This document shows positions 1 to 7,196 of a DNA stretch of 64,000 nt, piece after piece (within the stretch, counting starts at the first letter, position 1; each line of letters opens with the position of its first letter). The DNA is from Cohnella hashimotonis. Its GTDB lineage: Bacteria; Bacillota; Bacilli; Paenibacillales; Paenibacillaceae. Position numbers and translations under genes: made by a program. The stretch is from positions 372,001-436,000 of the forward strand of contig NZ_JAGRPV010000001.1 of the NCBI RefSeq assembly GCF_030014955.1. The letters run 5' to 3'. Below the pieces are notes generated by a model. The model made no database searches and was not told the origin of the DNA. It worked only from the letters and a program-made list of their open reading frames with translations.

Positions 1-58
1 TTTATGTTTGTAGGAAGACGGAAAAACATTAATCTTTTCATTTGAAGGTGAAAATAAG

Positions 59-745
59 ATGAGCGTAATCCTAGTCGTTGACGACGATACGGAGATCAGG
101 GACGTGATCCATGTTTACTTGCGAAACGAAGGCCACGCAGTCCTTGAAGCCGGCGACGGCGTGGCTGCGCTTGAAGCGCTCGTTCAACATCAAGTAGACC
201 TGATCATCTTGGATGTCATGATGCCCCGAATGGACGGCATAAAAGCATGTATGCGCATTCGGGAACAATATTCGATTCCGATCATTATGCTTTCCGCCAA
301 AGAAGGCGATATGGATAAGATCATGGGACTAACGACGGGAGCCGATGATTATATAACAAAGCCGTTTAATCCGATGGAGCTGATCGCTCGCGTGAAGGCG
401 CAGTTAAGACGGCAGAAAATGCTCGTCGCGAGGGACGGTGCACACGGTCAAATCGCCATCAGAGAGCTCGTGGTCGACGCTGCCAAGCACTTTGTATCGA
501 TCCGAGGCCAACAAGTCATGCTTACGCCGCTTGAGTTTTCCATTCTTAACAAGCTGGCATCCAGCCCGGGACAAGTATTTAGCGCGGATGCGATCTATGA
601 ATCGGTATGGAAAGAGCGAGCCGGCTATTCGGACAATACGGTCATGGTCCATATTCGCAATCTACGGGAGAAGCTTGAGATCAACCCGCGGAAACCGGAG
701 TACATCAAGACGGTATGGGGTGTTGGCTATAAAATGGATAACTAG
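59..745 (+). CDS. OmpR/PhoB-family response regulator (VanR-like)
   Basis: A 228-residue two-component response regulator. The N-terminal receiver has acidic residues D8-D10, phospho-acceptor D52 in the LDVMMP motif and the conserved lysine K101 in TKPF. The C-terminal winged-helix DNA-binding domain (about 130-226) contains the typical VMVHIRNLREKLE recognition region and ends KTVWGVGYK. A GAAGGTG ribosome site lies just before ATG 59. The kinase gene begins inside its 3' end, so the two are probably translationally coupled. Sequence style is closest to the VanR/YycF-like group controlling envelope responses; the signal and targets cannot be read from the sequence. Confidence 0.93.
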   Translation: MSVILVVDDDTEIRDVIHVYLRNEGHAVLEAGDGVAALEALVQHQVDLIILDVMMPRMDGIKACMRIREQYSIPIIMLSAKEGDMDKIMGLTTGADDYITKPFNPMELIARVKAQLRRQKMLVARDGAHGQIAIRELVVDAAKHFVSIRGQQVMLTPLEFSILNKLASSPGQVFSADAIYESVWKERAGYSDNTVMVHIRNLREKLEINPRKPEYIKTVWGVGYKMDN

Positions 746-1844
746 GCGTTTCAAATTCAGGCGCAGCGTACGGTACTCCTTTCTTGGGGCCATGCTTCTG
801 ACGGTTGTGTTATCTTATCTATTCAGTTTGTACGTTACTGGATGGATCGGGCAATTGATCGATTCGACAACGTCAAAAGGAAAGCTGGGATATATTCCGT
901 ATTTAATCGCCGCTTCGCTAACCGTGTTCATTATGAGTTTTCTTCTGTTCTTCTATCTGCTAACGAGGCGTATCATTAAATACTTTTCTGTTCTGTCAAA
1001 AGGACTCGATCTGATCTCCCAAGGCAATCTGGAATACCGGGTTCCCGTCGTTCGCGAAGACGAGCTGGGCGCGCTGGCCAAAAATATGAATAAAATGGCC
1101 GAGCAGCTCGCAGCGCAAAAGGTGAAGGAAAAAGAAGCGGAAGAATCTAAAATGAACCTGATTACGGGCGTGTCTCATGATCTTCGTACGCCGCTGACGA
1201 GCATGATCGGCTATTTGGATTTACTGCAAAAAAGATCCTATTTGGACGAAAATGAATATAATCGGTTTGTAAACAATGCATCCAGCAAAGCTCAGCAGTT
1301 GAAAAGGCTCATTGACGATCTTTTTATATACACCCGGTTAACTTCCGGTGATATCACATTCTCGGAGCAAAAAGCGGATATGCGCGAGCTGCTGCAACAG
1401 GTATTGTTTGAGTTTGTGCCGATCGCCGAAGAAAATCATGCAGCCGTTCATACGCACGTCAAGGTTGAAAAGGCACCGGTTCATATCGACCCTGAGCAAG
1501 TCGCTCGGATCCTGGACAACCTCCTGATGAATGCGCTGAAGTACGCGACCATGCCGAAAATAATCGATATACACCTGTCCTCCGACCACACATCCGTTTA
1601 TTTGACTATAGAGAACGAAGGAGAGCGGATTACCCAAGAGCAGCAAGCCAAGCTTTTTGATCGTTTTTATAAGGTCGACCCTATGGAGCATGAATCCCAC
1701 CTTCAAGTAGGCGCCGGCTTAGGTCTTGCCATTGCAAGACAGCTTGCAGAACGCCAGGGCGGCCGCCTTACTTTTGCGTATAGCGAAGGGAATTATGCGT
1801 TTACGTTAGAGCTGCCTTTGTTTACATTGGATTCGTTAACCTGA
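720..1844 (+). CDS. Membrane sensor histidine kinase (VanS-like)
   Basis: Partner kinase of the preceding regulator. Two membrane segments flank a short extracytoplasmic loop, followed by a HAMP region, an H-box (VSHDLRTPLTSMIGYL, histidine near residue 153), an N-box (DNLLMNALKYA) and a G-box (GAGLGLAIARQLAERQGG). The open frame runs far upstream inside the regulator, but homology begins near the regulator's stop. GTG 720 or TTG 723 are the plausible starts, giving about 374 residues; no strong ribosome site is visible, consistent with coupling. By family it autophosphorylates and passes the phosphate to the D52 receiver. Confidence 0.88.
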   Translation: MLAIKWITRRFKFRRSVRYSFLGAMLLTVVLSYLFSLYVTGWIGQLIDSTTSKGKLGYIPYLIAASLTVFIMSFLLFFYLLTRRIIKYFSVLSKGLDLISQGNLEYRVPVVREDELGALAKNMNKMAEQLAAQKVKEKEAEESKMNLITGVSHDLRTPLTSMIGYLDLLQKRSYLDENEYNRFVNNASSKAQQLKRLIDDLFIYTRLTSGDITFSEQKADMRELLQQVLFEFVPIAEENHAAVHTHVKVEKAPVHIDPEQVARILDNLLMNALKYATMPKIIDIHLSSDHTSVYLTIENEGERITQEQQAKLFDRFYKVDPMEHESHLQVGAGLGLAIARQLAERQGGRLTFAYSEGNYAFTLELPLFTLDSLT

Positions 1845-1858
1845 ATGCAGGACAGCAG

Positions 1859-1904
1859 GATCTATCGCTCGCAGACTACCAGTTAGCGAGATCATGGATA
1901 GATC
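1859..1904 (+). other. Imperfect long stem-loop after the kinase gene
   Basis: GATCTATC (1859-1866) pairs with GATAGATC (1897-1904), with an inner GCTCGC/GCGAG pairing. There is no T-run, so this is not a standard intrinsic terminator; it could be an RNA processing or stability element between the kinase and the small membrane protein. Confidence 0.4.
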
Positions 1905-1939
1905 AAGCCTTGCGCTAAAAAAACCTAAGGAGGTTCAGA

Positions 1940-2263
1940 ATGGTAAAAGTACTGAACGGATTGGCCGTATTTTTTATCGTCGTAGGGATTGTCTCGGGGA
2001 TCATCCTTGGAAACGACGGTGCCGACGGATTTCGTTGGGGAGCAGCCTTGACTTGGTGGGTCAGCGGCATCGTTACCGGAATTCTGTTTTTTGCGGTCGC
2101 CATAATTCTGGATTATGTCGAAGACACGAATGCCCGGGTACGAAATCTGGAGTACGAGCTCATTCTAAAAAACGCGTCTCGTCCTGCACCGACGAACAGA
2201 GGAAACGCCAAAGCCGATTTAAACAAGCTGCGCGGATTGCGGCTGGGTAACCCCGAGGATTAG
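1940..2263 (+). CDS. Small two-span membrane protein
   Basis: 107 residues. Two hydrophobic helices (about 5-25 and 36-60) are followed by a charged cytosolic tail with a short heptad-like stretch (YVEDTNARVRNLEYEL) ending in RGLRLGNPED. An AAGGAGG ribosome site (1928-1934) is well spaced before ATG 1940. An overlapping frame (1894-2250) lacks a ribosome site and membrane pattern and is a shadow. The family is not recognised; it may be a small envelope protein linked to the upstream two-component pair. Confidence 0.75.
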   Translation: MVKVLNGLAVFFIVVGIVSGIILGNDGADGFRWGAALTWWVSGIVTGILFFAVAIILDYVEDTNARVRNLEYELILKNASRPAPTNRGNAKADLNKLRGLRLGNPED

Positions 2264-2267
2264 ACAG

Positions 2268-2398
2268 GCAAGCAAGCGGCACTTCGCCGGCATTGAGCGA
2301 TATCGCGAGCGGTTCGACGACGATAAACGGTCCTGTTGCACGGCGACCTGCATCACGGCAACATCCTTCGCCATGGCGAAGGGCAGTGGGCCGTATGG
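2268..2398 (+). pseudogene. Relic of a streptomycin/hydroxyurea-type phosphotransferase
   Basis: Two short blocks in different frames match parts of the APH(6)/hydroxyurea phosphotransferase family. Bases 2268-2324 read HFAGIERYRERFDDD, and bases 2330-2398 read VLLHGDLHHGNILRHGEGQW, which contains the kinase catalytic-loop motif HGDLHxxN. In an intact enzyme these blocks are tens of residues apart and in one frame, so a deletion and a frameshift have occurred. No start, no ATP-binding lobe and no C-terminal lobe remain. The motif is distinctive, but the assignment is by memory of the family, not a search. Confidence 0.7.
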
Positions 2399-2458
2399 AA
2401 AAGGCGACGGATAAACCCTATACTAGCTGTAACTGTTTTTTGTTGAGGTGAATATCGA

Positions 2459-3025
2459 ATGGATGAAGTCGATGATTCCAAGCAAATGGTATTGCAAATC
2501 GGCGGCGCCTTGAAGAAGTACAGAAAAGAAAACAATATGAGTTTAGACGACTTAGCAGCGTTAACGGGCGTAAGCAAGCTCACGCTGGGGAACATCGAAC
2601 GCGGCGAGACCAATCCAACCTTGGGGATCATCTGGAAGATTTCGAAAGGCATATCTTTGCCGCTCTTTTCTTTGTTTAAATCTGAACCATCCGTAAGTTT
2701 GTATCGAGCGGGCGAAGGAATGCGGTTTTCGAACGATCAGAAAAATTGGACCATCGAACCTTTCTTCAAAAACGCAAGCAGCGATATTGAAATGTGCCGG
2801 GCTTATTTGCAGCCCAACAGCTCGTATCACCCCGAGGGTCATCATGTGAACACGACTGAGATAGCGACCGTCATGACCGGTTCCGTTGAAATTCAGGTCG
2901 ATGGCGAGGCTTATACGCTGAATCAATACGATACGATTAGTTTCCGTGCGGATTGCCCGCATTCTTATACTAATCATACGGATCGCGAAGCGGTGCTTCA
3001 TATAGCCTTAAAGTATGGTTTTTGA
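2459..3025 (+). CDS. XRE-family regulator with C-terminal cupin domain
   Basis: 188 residues. The N-terminal lambda-repressor-like helix-turn-helix (about 13-67) includes MSLDDLAALTGVSKLTLGNIERGETNPTL. The C-terminal cupin_2 barrel (about 105-185) has the signature HHVNTTEIATVMTGS and a late histidine in CPHSYTNH. The layout is that of PuuR/HipB-like one-component regulators whose cupin senses a small molecule or metal. Start ATG 2459 has a GAGGTG site nearby. It stands alone, followed by a strong terminator, so it may act on the MFS gene downstream or in trans. Confidence 0.9.
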   Translation: MDEVDDSKQMVLQIGGALKKYRKENNMSLDDLAALTGVSKLTLGNIERGETNPTLGIIWKISKGISLPLFSLFKSEPSVSLYRAGEGMRFSNDQKNWTIEPFFKNASSDIEMCRAYLQPNSSYHPEGHHVNTTEIATVMTGSVEIQVDGEAYTLNQYDTISFRADCPHSYTNHTDREAVLHIALKYGF

Positions 3026-3060
3026 ATATACGGAGAGCCCCATCGTACAAACATCTTCTT

Positions 3061-3107
3061 ATACAACGCCAGATTCCGCGTACGGAATCAGCGTTGTATT
3101 TTTTTAT
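3061..3107 (+). terminator. Intrinsic terminator of the XRE-cupin gene
   Basis: ATACAACG (3061-3068) pairs with CGTTGTAT (3092-3099); an inner GATTCCG/CGGAATC stem extends it, and a run of T follows at once. Confidence 0.9.
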
Positions 3108-3200
3108 TTGTACATGAGAAAGTAAAAATGTTGGCGGCGATTCGTAGGCATGTAAGCGCACATTCGGTATGCCGGATCATTTCGGTGGCTTGCGGGACCC

Positions 3201-3384
3201 ATAACTGCATTTATACATGTATTTTCTGCCGACCAATGGTACCTGATGAAATACCTGCAAATATGCAGGTAATTCAAAGTATAAGGCGGGAATTCGCCTG
3301 ACGGAGTAAAATAACTGCGCTTTTGCATCTATTCTGTCCAAAAGGGCCAACATCGGCGGAAATAGATGCATATTTGCAGGCGTT
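3201..3384. repeat. Two tandem hairpin repeat units (REP/MITE-like)
   Basis: The 543-bp gap between 3026 and 3568 contains no gene apart from the terminator. It holds two similar units about 110 bp apart (3201-3274 and 3311-3384). Each opens with ATAACTGCNNTTNTNCATSTATT and closes with an inverted version (CTGCAAATATGCA-type arm), so each can fold into a hairpin with a roughly 22-base stem. The two left arms are direct repeats of one another. Similar tgcattt/aaatgca intergenic elements are known to me from Paenibacillus genomes; copy number here cannot be checked. Confidence 0.7.
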
Positions 3385-3473
3385 GCAGCGATAGAACGCC
3401 TCTGCCAACGATAGACCCACCCATCGGAATGTTTTTATATATTTTAAAATATTTATTGTTAAAAATAATATAC

Positions 3474-3479
3474 TATAAT
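3474..3479 (+). promoter_or_regulatory. Probable -10 box for the CynX-family transporter
   Basis: A TATAAT hexamer lies in a very AT-rich stretch (3430-3490) about 90 bp before the start codon. No convincing -35 hexamer was found at 17 bp, so only the -10 is proposed. Confidence 0.4.
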
Positions 3480-3568
3480 ATACTTTTCTTGTTCGCGCGG
3501 ACGAAGACTCATTGTTCTTAAATGGGGAAGAAACAAACATGTGTTTGATCAGGAAGGAGACATGGACA

Positions 3569-4786
3569 TTGTCGGACAAACCAATTAAAATAGCGGCCGC
3601 CCCCTCCACTATAGGAGTGCTTATACTCGGCATCATCGTTATTGCAGCTAATTTGCGTGCCCCTTTAACCTCGGTCGGTCCTTTGGCAAGTCTCATAAAG
3701 GATGAGGTTCATCTTTCAAATACACTGGCAGGGTTGATAACGACGGTACCGTTGCTTGCCTTTGCCCTGTTATCGCCGCTGGTACCCAAATTAGGGCGAA
3801 GGTATGGGTTTGAACGCATGATTTTAATCGCCCTGATTTTTCTGACTGTCGGAATTGTCGTACGTTCGTTCTCCGGTGCTGCCGGTCTGTATATGGGAAC
3901 TGCCATTCTTGGATTCGCAATCGCCGTTTGTAATGTATTATTGCCGAGTTTAATCAAGCGGGACTTCCCTGGAAAGATTGGCTCCATGACGGGTGTTTAT
4001 GCCATTGCGATGAACTTGTGCGGAGCGATTGCATCGGGGATCAGCGTGCCGCTTGCCGCGAACGCAGGGCTGAATTGGCAGGGCGCATTGGGGATATGGG
4101 GGATATTGAGCTTTGTATCCATTCTCAGCTGGTTGCCCCAATTAAGAAATCAAGCCAAGCACGCAACTTCGACGAGACAACCGACGGCCGGCCACCATGT
4201 GAATGTTTGGCGTTCCCCCCTTGCCTGGCAAGTAACCTTGTTCATGGGGATACAGTCGATGGTTTTTTATGTGCTGATTGCCTGGTTGCCTGAAATATTA
4301 ATACAGCTAGGCATTGACGCAAGTCAATCCGGCTGGTACCTCTCCATCATGCAGCTAGCCGTGCTGCCGTTCACGTTTATTGTTCCCGTCATGGCCGGGC
4401 GGATGTCCAGCCAACGTTCGCTCGTCATCATCACAACCCTTTTGCTGCTGACGGGAACGCTTGGATTGCGCTATGGAAGCTCCGCAATCGTTTTGTTATG
4501 GATTATCATCCTTGGCATCGGCGTAGGCTTCGCCTTCAGTTTGTCCATGATGTTCTTCAGTTTGCGTACGGAGCATGCCCATCATGCGGCGGAATTGTCC
4601 GGCATGGCACAAGCCGTCGGATATCTGCTGGCCGCCATCGGTCCCGCGCTCATCGGATATTTGCATGATGCGACAAATAGCTGGAATCCGCCGCTTTTCA
4701 TCTTGCTGGGCGCTTCAGTCTTGCTGTTCATCGTCGGCATGGGGGCAGCGAGAAACCGTTTTGTAAGTGTGAAAGAAGTGGCATAG
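3569..4786 (+). CDS. CynX/NimT-family MFS transporter
   Basis: 405 residues from TTG 3569, chosen because AGGAAGGAG (3550-3558) lies 10 bases upstream; in-frame ATG 3539 has no such site. About twelve membrane helices are visible, with the family's early motif NLRAPLTSVGPL after helix 1 and the loop RRYGFERM between helices 2 and 3. By family it moves small anionic or neutral molecules (cyanate, nitroimidazole-like compounds) by proton-coupled transport. It is monocistronic, ending at a strong terminator. A relic of a paralogue sits at 7105-7195. Confidence 0.88.
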   Translation: MSDKPIKIAAAPSTIGVLILGIIVIAANLRAPLTSVGPLASLIKDEVHLSNTLAGLITTVPLLAFALLSPLVPKLGRRYGFERMILIALIFLTVGIVVRSFSGAAGLYMGTAILGFAIAVCNVLLPSLIKRDFPGKIGSMTGVYAIAMNLCGAIASGISVPLAANAGLNWQGALGIWGILSFVSILSWLPQLRNQAKHATSTRQPTAGHHVNVWRSPLAWQVTLFMGIQSMVFYVLIAWLPEILIQLGIDASQSGWYLSIMQLAVLPFTFIVPVMAGRMSSQRSLVIITTLLLLTGTLGLRYGSSAIVLLWIIILGIGVGFAFSLSMMFFSLRTEHAHHAAELSGMAQAVGYLLAAIGPALIGYLHDATNSWNPPLFILLGASVLLFIVGMGAARNRFVSVKEVA

Positions 4787-4859
4787 ATTTGGGGACACAG
4801 CCTGCCAGCTTGCCGCGAGTACGAAATTCACGAGTGGGATAACACGACGATAACGGCAA

Positions 4860-4897
4860 GGAATCCGCCTTTGGCTGGTACAGGGCGGATTCCTTTT
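4860..4897 (+). terminator. Intrinsic terminator of the CynX-family gene
   Basis: GGAATCCGCC pairs with GGCGGATTCC around a 15-base loop, followed by TTTTT. Confidence 0.88.
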
Positions 4898-4901
4898 TGG
4901 A

Positions 4902-5540
4902 ATGTACGCAAATCCTTACACCCAAAAGGTGATGGGGATGGGGAACAAGGAGAGCATGGAGGAATCGCTGGAACAAGCCGGTTTGCTGGACGCCCGCAAC
5001 AAAAGAGTGAAAAATTTTTCGCTGGGCATGAAGCAGCGTCTTGGCATCGCCCGGGCCTTGCTCCACCATCCGGAATTGCTTATTCTCGACGAACCGACAA
5101 ACGGACTGGACCCGGCCGGAATCAAGGAAGTGCGGCAGTTAATTATTGACTTGGCCTCCAAGCGGAATATTGCCGTGCTCGTATCAAGCCATATCTTAAG
5201 CGAGGTCCAGCAGATGGCGACGAAGCTGGGCATCGTGCATCGCGGAAAGCTGGTTGAGGAGATCGAGCAGCAGGATCTGCAGATGAAAAACAGGCATTGC
5301 GTCGAATTTAAAGTGAGCAACGAGCGCGAGGCGGTCATGCTGTTAGAACAAAAAATGGACATTCGCGATTACTCCGTTCCCGAACCGGGGGTTATACGGG
5401 TGTTCGAACAGTTATCGGAGTCGGCCGCCATCAATCGAATGCTGGTTGAGAACCGGATCGAGGTTGCGGAAATCACGATGCTGCGCGAAACCTTGGAAGA
5501 TTACTTCCTAAGCTTGACGGGGGGCGAACGCAGTGCTTAA
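4902..5540 (+). pseudogene. 5'-truncated ABC exporter ATPase (bacitracin/lantibiotic type)
   Basis: 212 residues remain of a protein normally near 300. The ABC signature (FSLGMKQRLGIARAL), Walker B (LLILDEPTNGLD), the H-loop (VSSHIL) and the C-terminal accessory domain are present, but everything before the signature helix is gone, including the Walker A P-loop and Q-loop. Without a P-loop the product cannot hydrolyse ATP. The reading frame starts directly after the terminator of the previous gene, with no promoter or ribosome site, so a deletion joined this point to the end of the CynX gene. Its 3' end overlaps the permease by 8 bases, the original operon arrangement. Confidence 0.85.
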
Positions 5541-6291
5541 CGTTTTCTATGCCGAGATATTGAAATTAAAACGCACCCAGCTCCTGTGGCTGACGCTCTT
5601 CGGCGGCATGCTGCCGGCCGTATTATCGATATTCGGGCAATCAAAGAACTTGAATTGGAACGAGCTTTTGATCAACAATTCTCTGTTCCTCAATGTCATG
5701 ATCGCGCCGTTGCTGCTCTCGCTGCTCGCAGGCTTTGTTGTCGTTCGGGAATACGGCGATAATACGATTAACCAGCTTTTCGTATACCCGCATCATCGTG
5801 TGAAGATCCTGATCGGCAAGATGATCATCATTCTGTTCTTATCGACGGCAATCTTTGTGTTGAATTATGCTTTGACCTTGGCTGCGGGCAGCATCATGAG
5901 CGAACAGCGGCTTTCAGAAGCGTTATTCTGGAAGTTCACCCGCGCAAATGCATGGATGTTGGCGTTCCAAGCGCTGCTTATCCCGGTTACGATGACGGTA
6001 GGGATCATAGGCAAAAGCTTCATTCCGCCCATTGTGCTGGGAATCGTAGCCGTTCTCATCAATATGATGGGAATGCAAGGGGTTGAAGACCATATTGCCG
6101 GGCACGTTACCTTTGTCAGTTATATCCCTTTCGGCTCCATGATCGTACACTTACTGGATATTATGAAAGCGAATGTCCCCGATGATATATACCGCATCCA
6201 TGCACTCTATCCTCAGGCAGCCGTCTTCTTGTTGTTTTTTCTCTTCAATGTATTCTACTATACGAAATCCGAGGTCCATAGCGGTTCTTGA
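5533..6291 (+). CDS. ABC-2 type exporter permease
   Basis: 252 residues, GTG start overlapping the ATPase remnant. Six membrane helices are visible. The cytosolic N-terminus (AEILKLKRTQLLWLTL) and the motif VVREYGDNTINQLFVYPHHR between helices 2 and 3 are typical of BcrB/YhcI-like permeases that export or detoxify peptide antibiotics. The frame is intact although its ATPase partner is truncated and the operon promoter seems lost; it may be a stranded gene or rely on another ATPase. Confidence 0.82.
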   Translation: MLNVFYAEILKLKRTQLLWLTLFGGMLPAVLSIFGQSKNLNWNELLINNSLFLNVMIAPLLLSLLAGFVVVREYGDNTINQLFVYPHHRVKILIGKMIIILFLSTAIFVLNYALTLAAGSIMSEQRLSEALFWKFTRANAWMLAFQALLIPVTMTVGIIGKSFIPPIVLGIVAVLINMMGMQGVEDHIAGHVTFVSYIPFGSMIVHLLDIMKANVPDDIYRIHALYPQAAVFLLFFLFNVFYYTKSEVHSGS

Positions 6292-6468
6292 ACGTAATGG
6301 ATCAGGTATCAATAAAAAGGAGCAGCTGCCGCGCGGATGACGATCGCCGGTATGCCGACTGCGTTGGAGGGAGGTGTTCATTGGCGCTGCACTGGAATTG
6401 TAATATGACACAAGATGACATATATAAGCCTTATAATGGGAGGCAGATGAACGAAAGGGGTGATGTTT

Positions 6469-7023
6469 GTGAAACGAAAGATCATACTGGATTTGGCCGT
6501 TACGCTGGACGGTTTTATTGAAGGGAAAAACGGCGAAGTCGATTGGTGCATCATGGATGCGGAGATGGGATTCGATCGGTTTTTGAATCAGATCGACACG
6601 ATTTTTTACGGAAGAAAAAGCTATGAGTTATGGGGACAATTCACGCCGGATCAGGAATCCGGAGAGGCCGAAAAACAATTTTGGGAATTAGTCCATCGCA
6701 AAGAGAAATACGTGTTTTCCAGGACGCAGAAGGGAACCGATCATAATGCCGTCTTCATCAACGACAATCTCCTTGAAGAAGTCGATCGGATCAAGAATAA
6801 GCCTGGCAAAGATATCTGGCTGTATGGCGGAGCGAGTCTGATTACGACTTTTATCCGTTTAGGACTGGTCGATGAATTTAGATTATCCGTTCACCCGGTC
6901 GTATTGGGAGAAGGGAAGCCGCTGTTCGTCGATGTCCGGCAGCGGTTGAATTTAAAATTGGTGGATACAAAATCGTTCTCCTCGGGCGTTGTGCAATTGA
7001 TTTACCGGCTTAACGAAAAATAA
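6469..7023 (+). CDS. RibD C-terminal / dihydrofolate-reductase-like protein
   Basis: 184 residues from GTG 6469; the AAAGGGG site at 6453-6459 is too close to the in-frame GTG 6460 and ATG 6463. The DHFR-like fold is shown by the N-terminal strand and motif LAVTLDGFIEG, by KPGKDIWLYGGASLI (NADP-binding) and by the C-terminal DEFRLSVHPVVLGEGKPLF. This is the YyaP/YwjB group, whose physiological substrate is mostly unknown. A TATAAT box at 6432-6437 could be the -10. A terminator follows. Confidence 0.85.
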   Translation: MKRKIILDLAVTLDGFIEGKNGEVDWCIMDAEMGFDRFLNQIDTIFYGRKSYELWGQFTPDQESGEAEKQFWELVHRKEKYVFSRTQKGTDHNAVFINDNLLEEVDRIKNKPGKDIWLYGGASLITTFIRLGLVDEFRLSVHPVVLGEGKPLFVDVRQRLNLKLVDTKSFSSGVVQLIYRLNEK

Positions 7024-7040
7024 TCGGAATTTAAAGCGTT

Positions 7041-7089
7041 AAAAGCGGTAGTCACAAGACTTGTTTCCCGGTCTTCGGCTGCCGCTTTT
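7041..7089 (+). terminator. Intrinsic terminator of the DHFR-like gene
   Basis: AAAAGCGGTAG pairs with CTGCCGCTTTT (one G-T pair); an inner AAGAC/GTCTT stem stacks below the loop. Confidence 0.8.
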
Positions 7090-7104
7090 CGTTCGGTTTA
7101 AAGC

Positions 7105-7195
7105 TTAGGACCGATATGGGAGATCCTTAACTTTGTCTCGATCCTATGCTGGTTAACCCAATTAAGAAATCGTCAACCCAAGCAAGCAGCGACGA
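7105..7195 (+). pseudogene. Relic of a second CynX-family MFS transporter
   Basis: In one frame these bases read LGPIWEILNFVSILCWLTQL followed by RNRQPKQAAT. This matches residues around LGIWGILSFVSILSWLPQL/RNQAKHATST of the intact transporter at 3569-4786, with DNA identity clearest over CCAATTAAGAAATC. Only this internal block of about 30 codons survives, with no start or remaining helices, and it stops exactly where the convergent regulator gene ends. It differs too much to be a recent duplication, so it is an old paralogue remnant. Confidence 0.8.
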
Positions 7196-7196
7196 T

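Noticed and set aside
438..719. Extended N-terminus of the VanS-like kinase
   Set aside because: The upstream 94 codons are a Ser/Arg-rich shadow of the response regulator with no membrane or sensor pattern.
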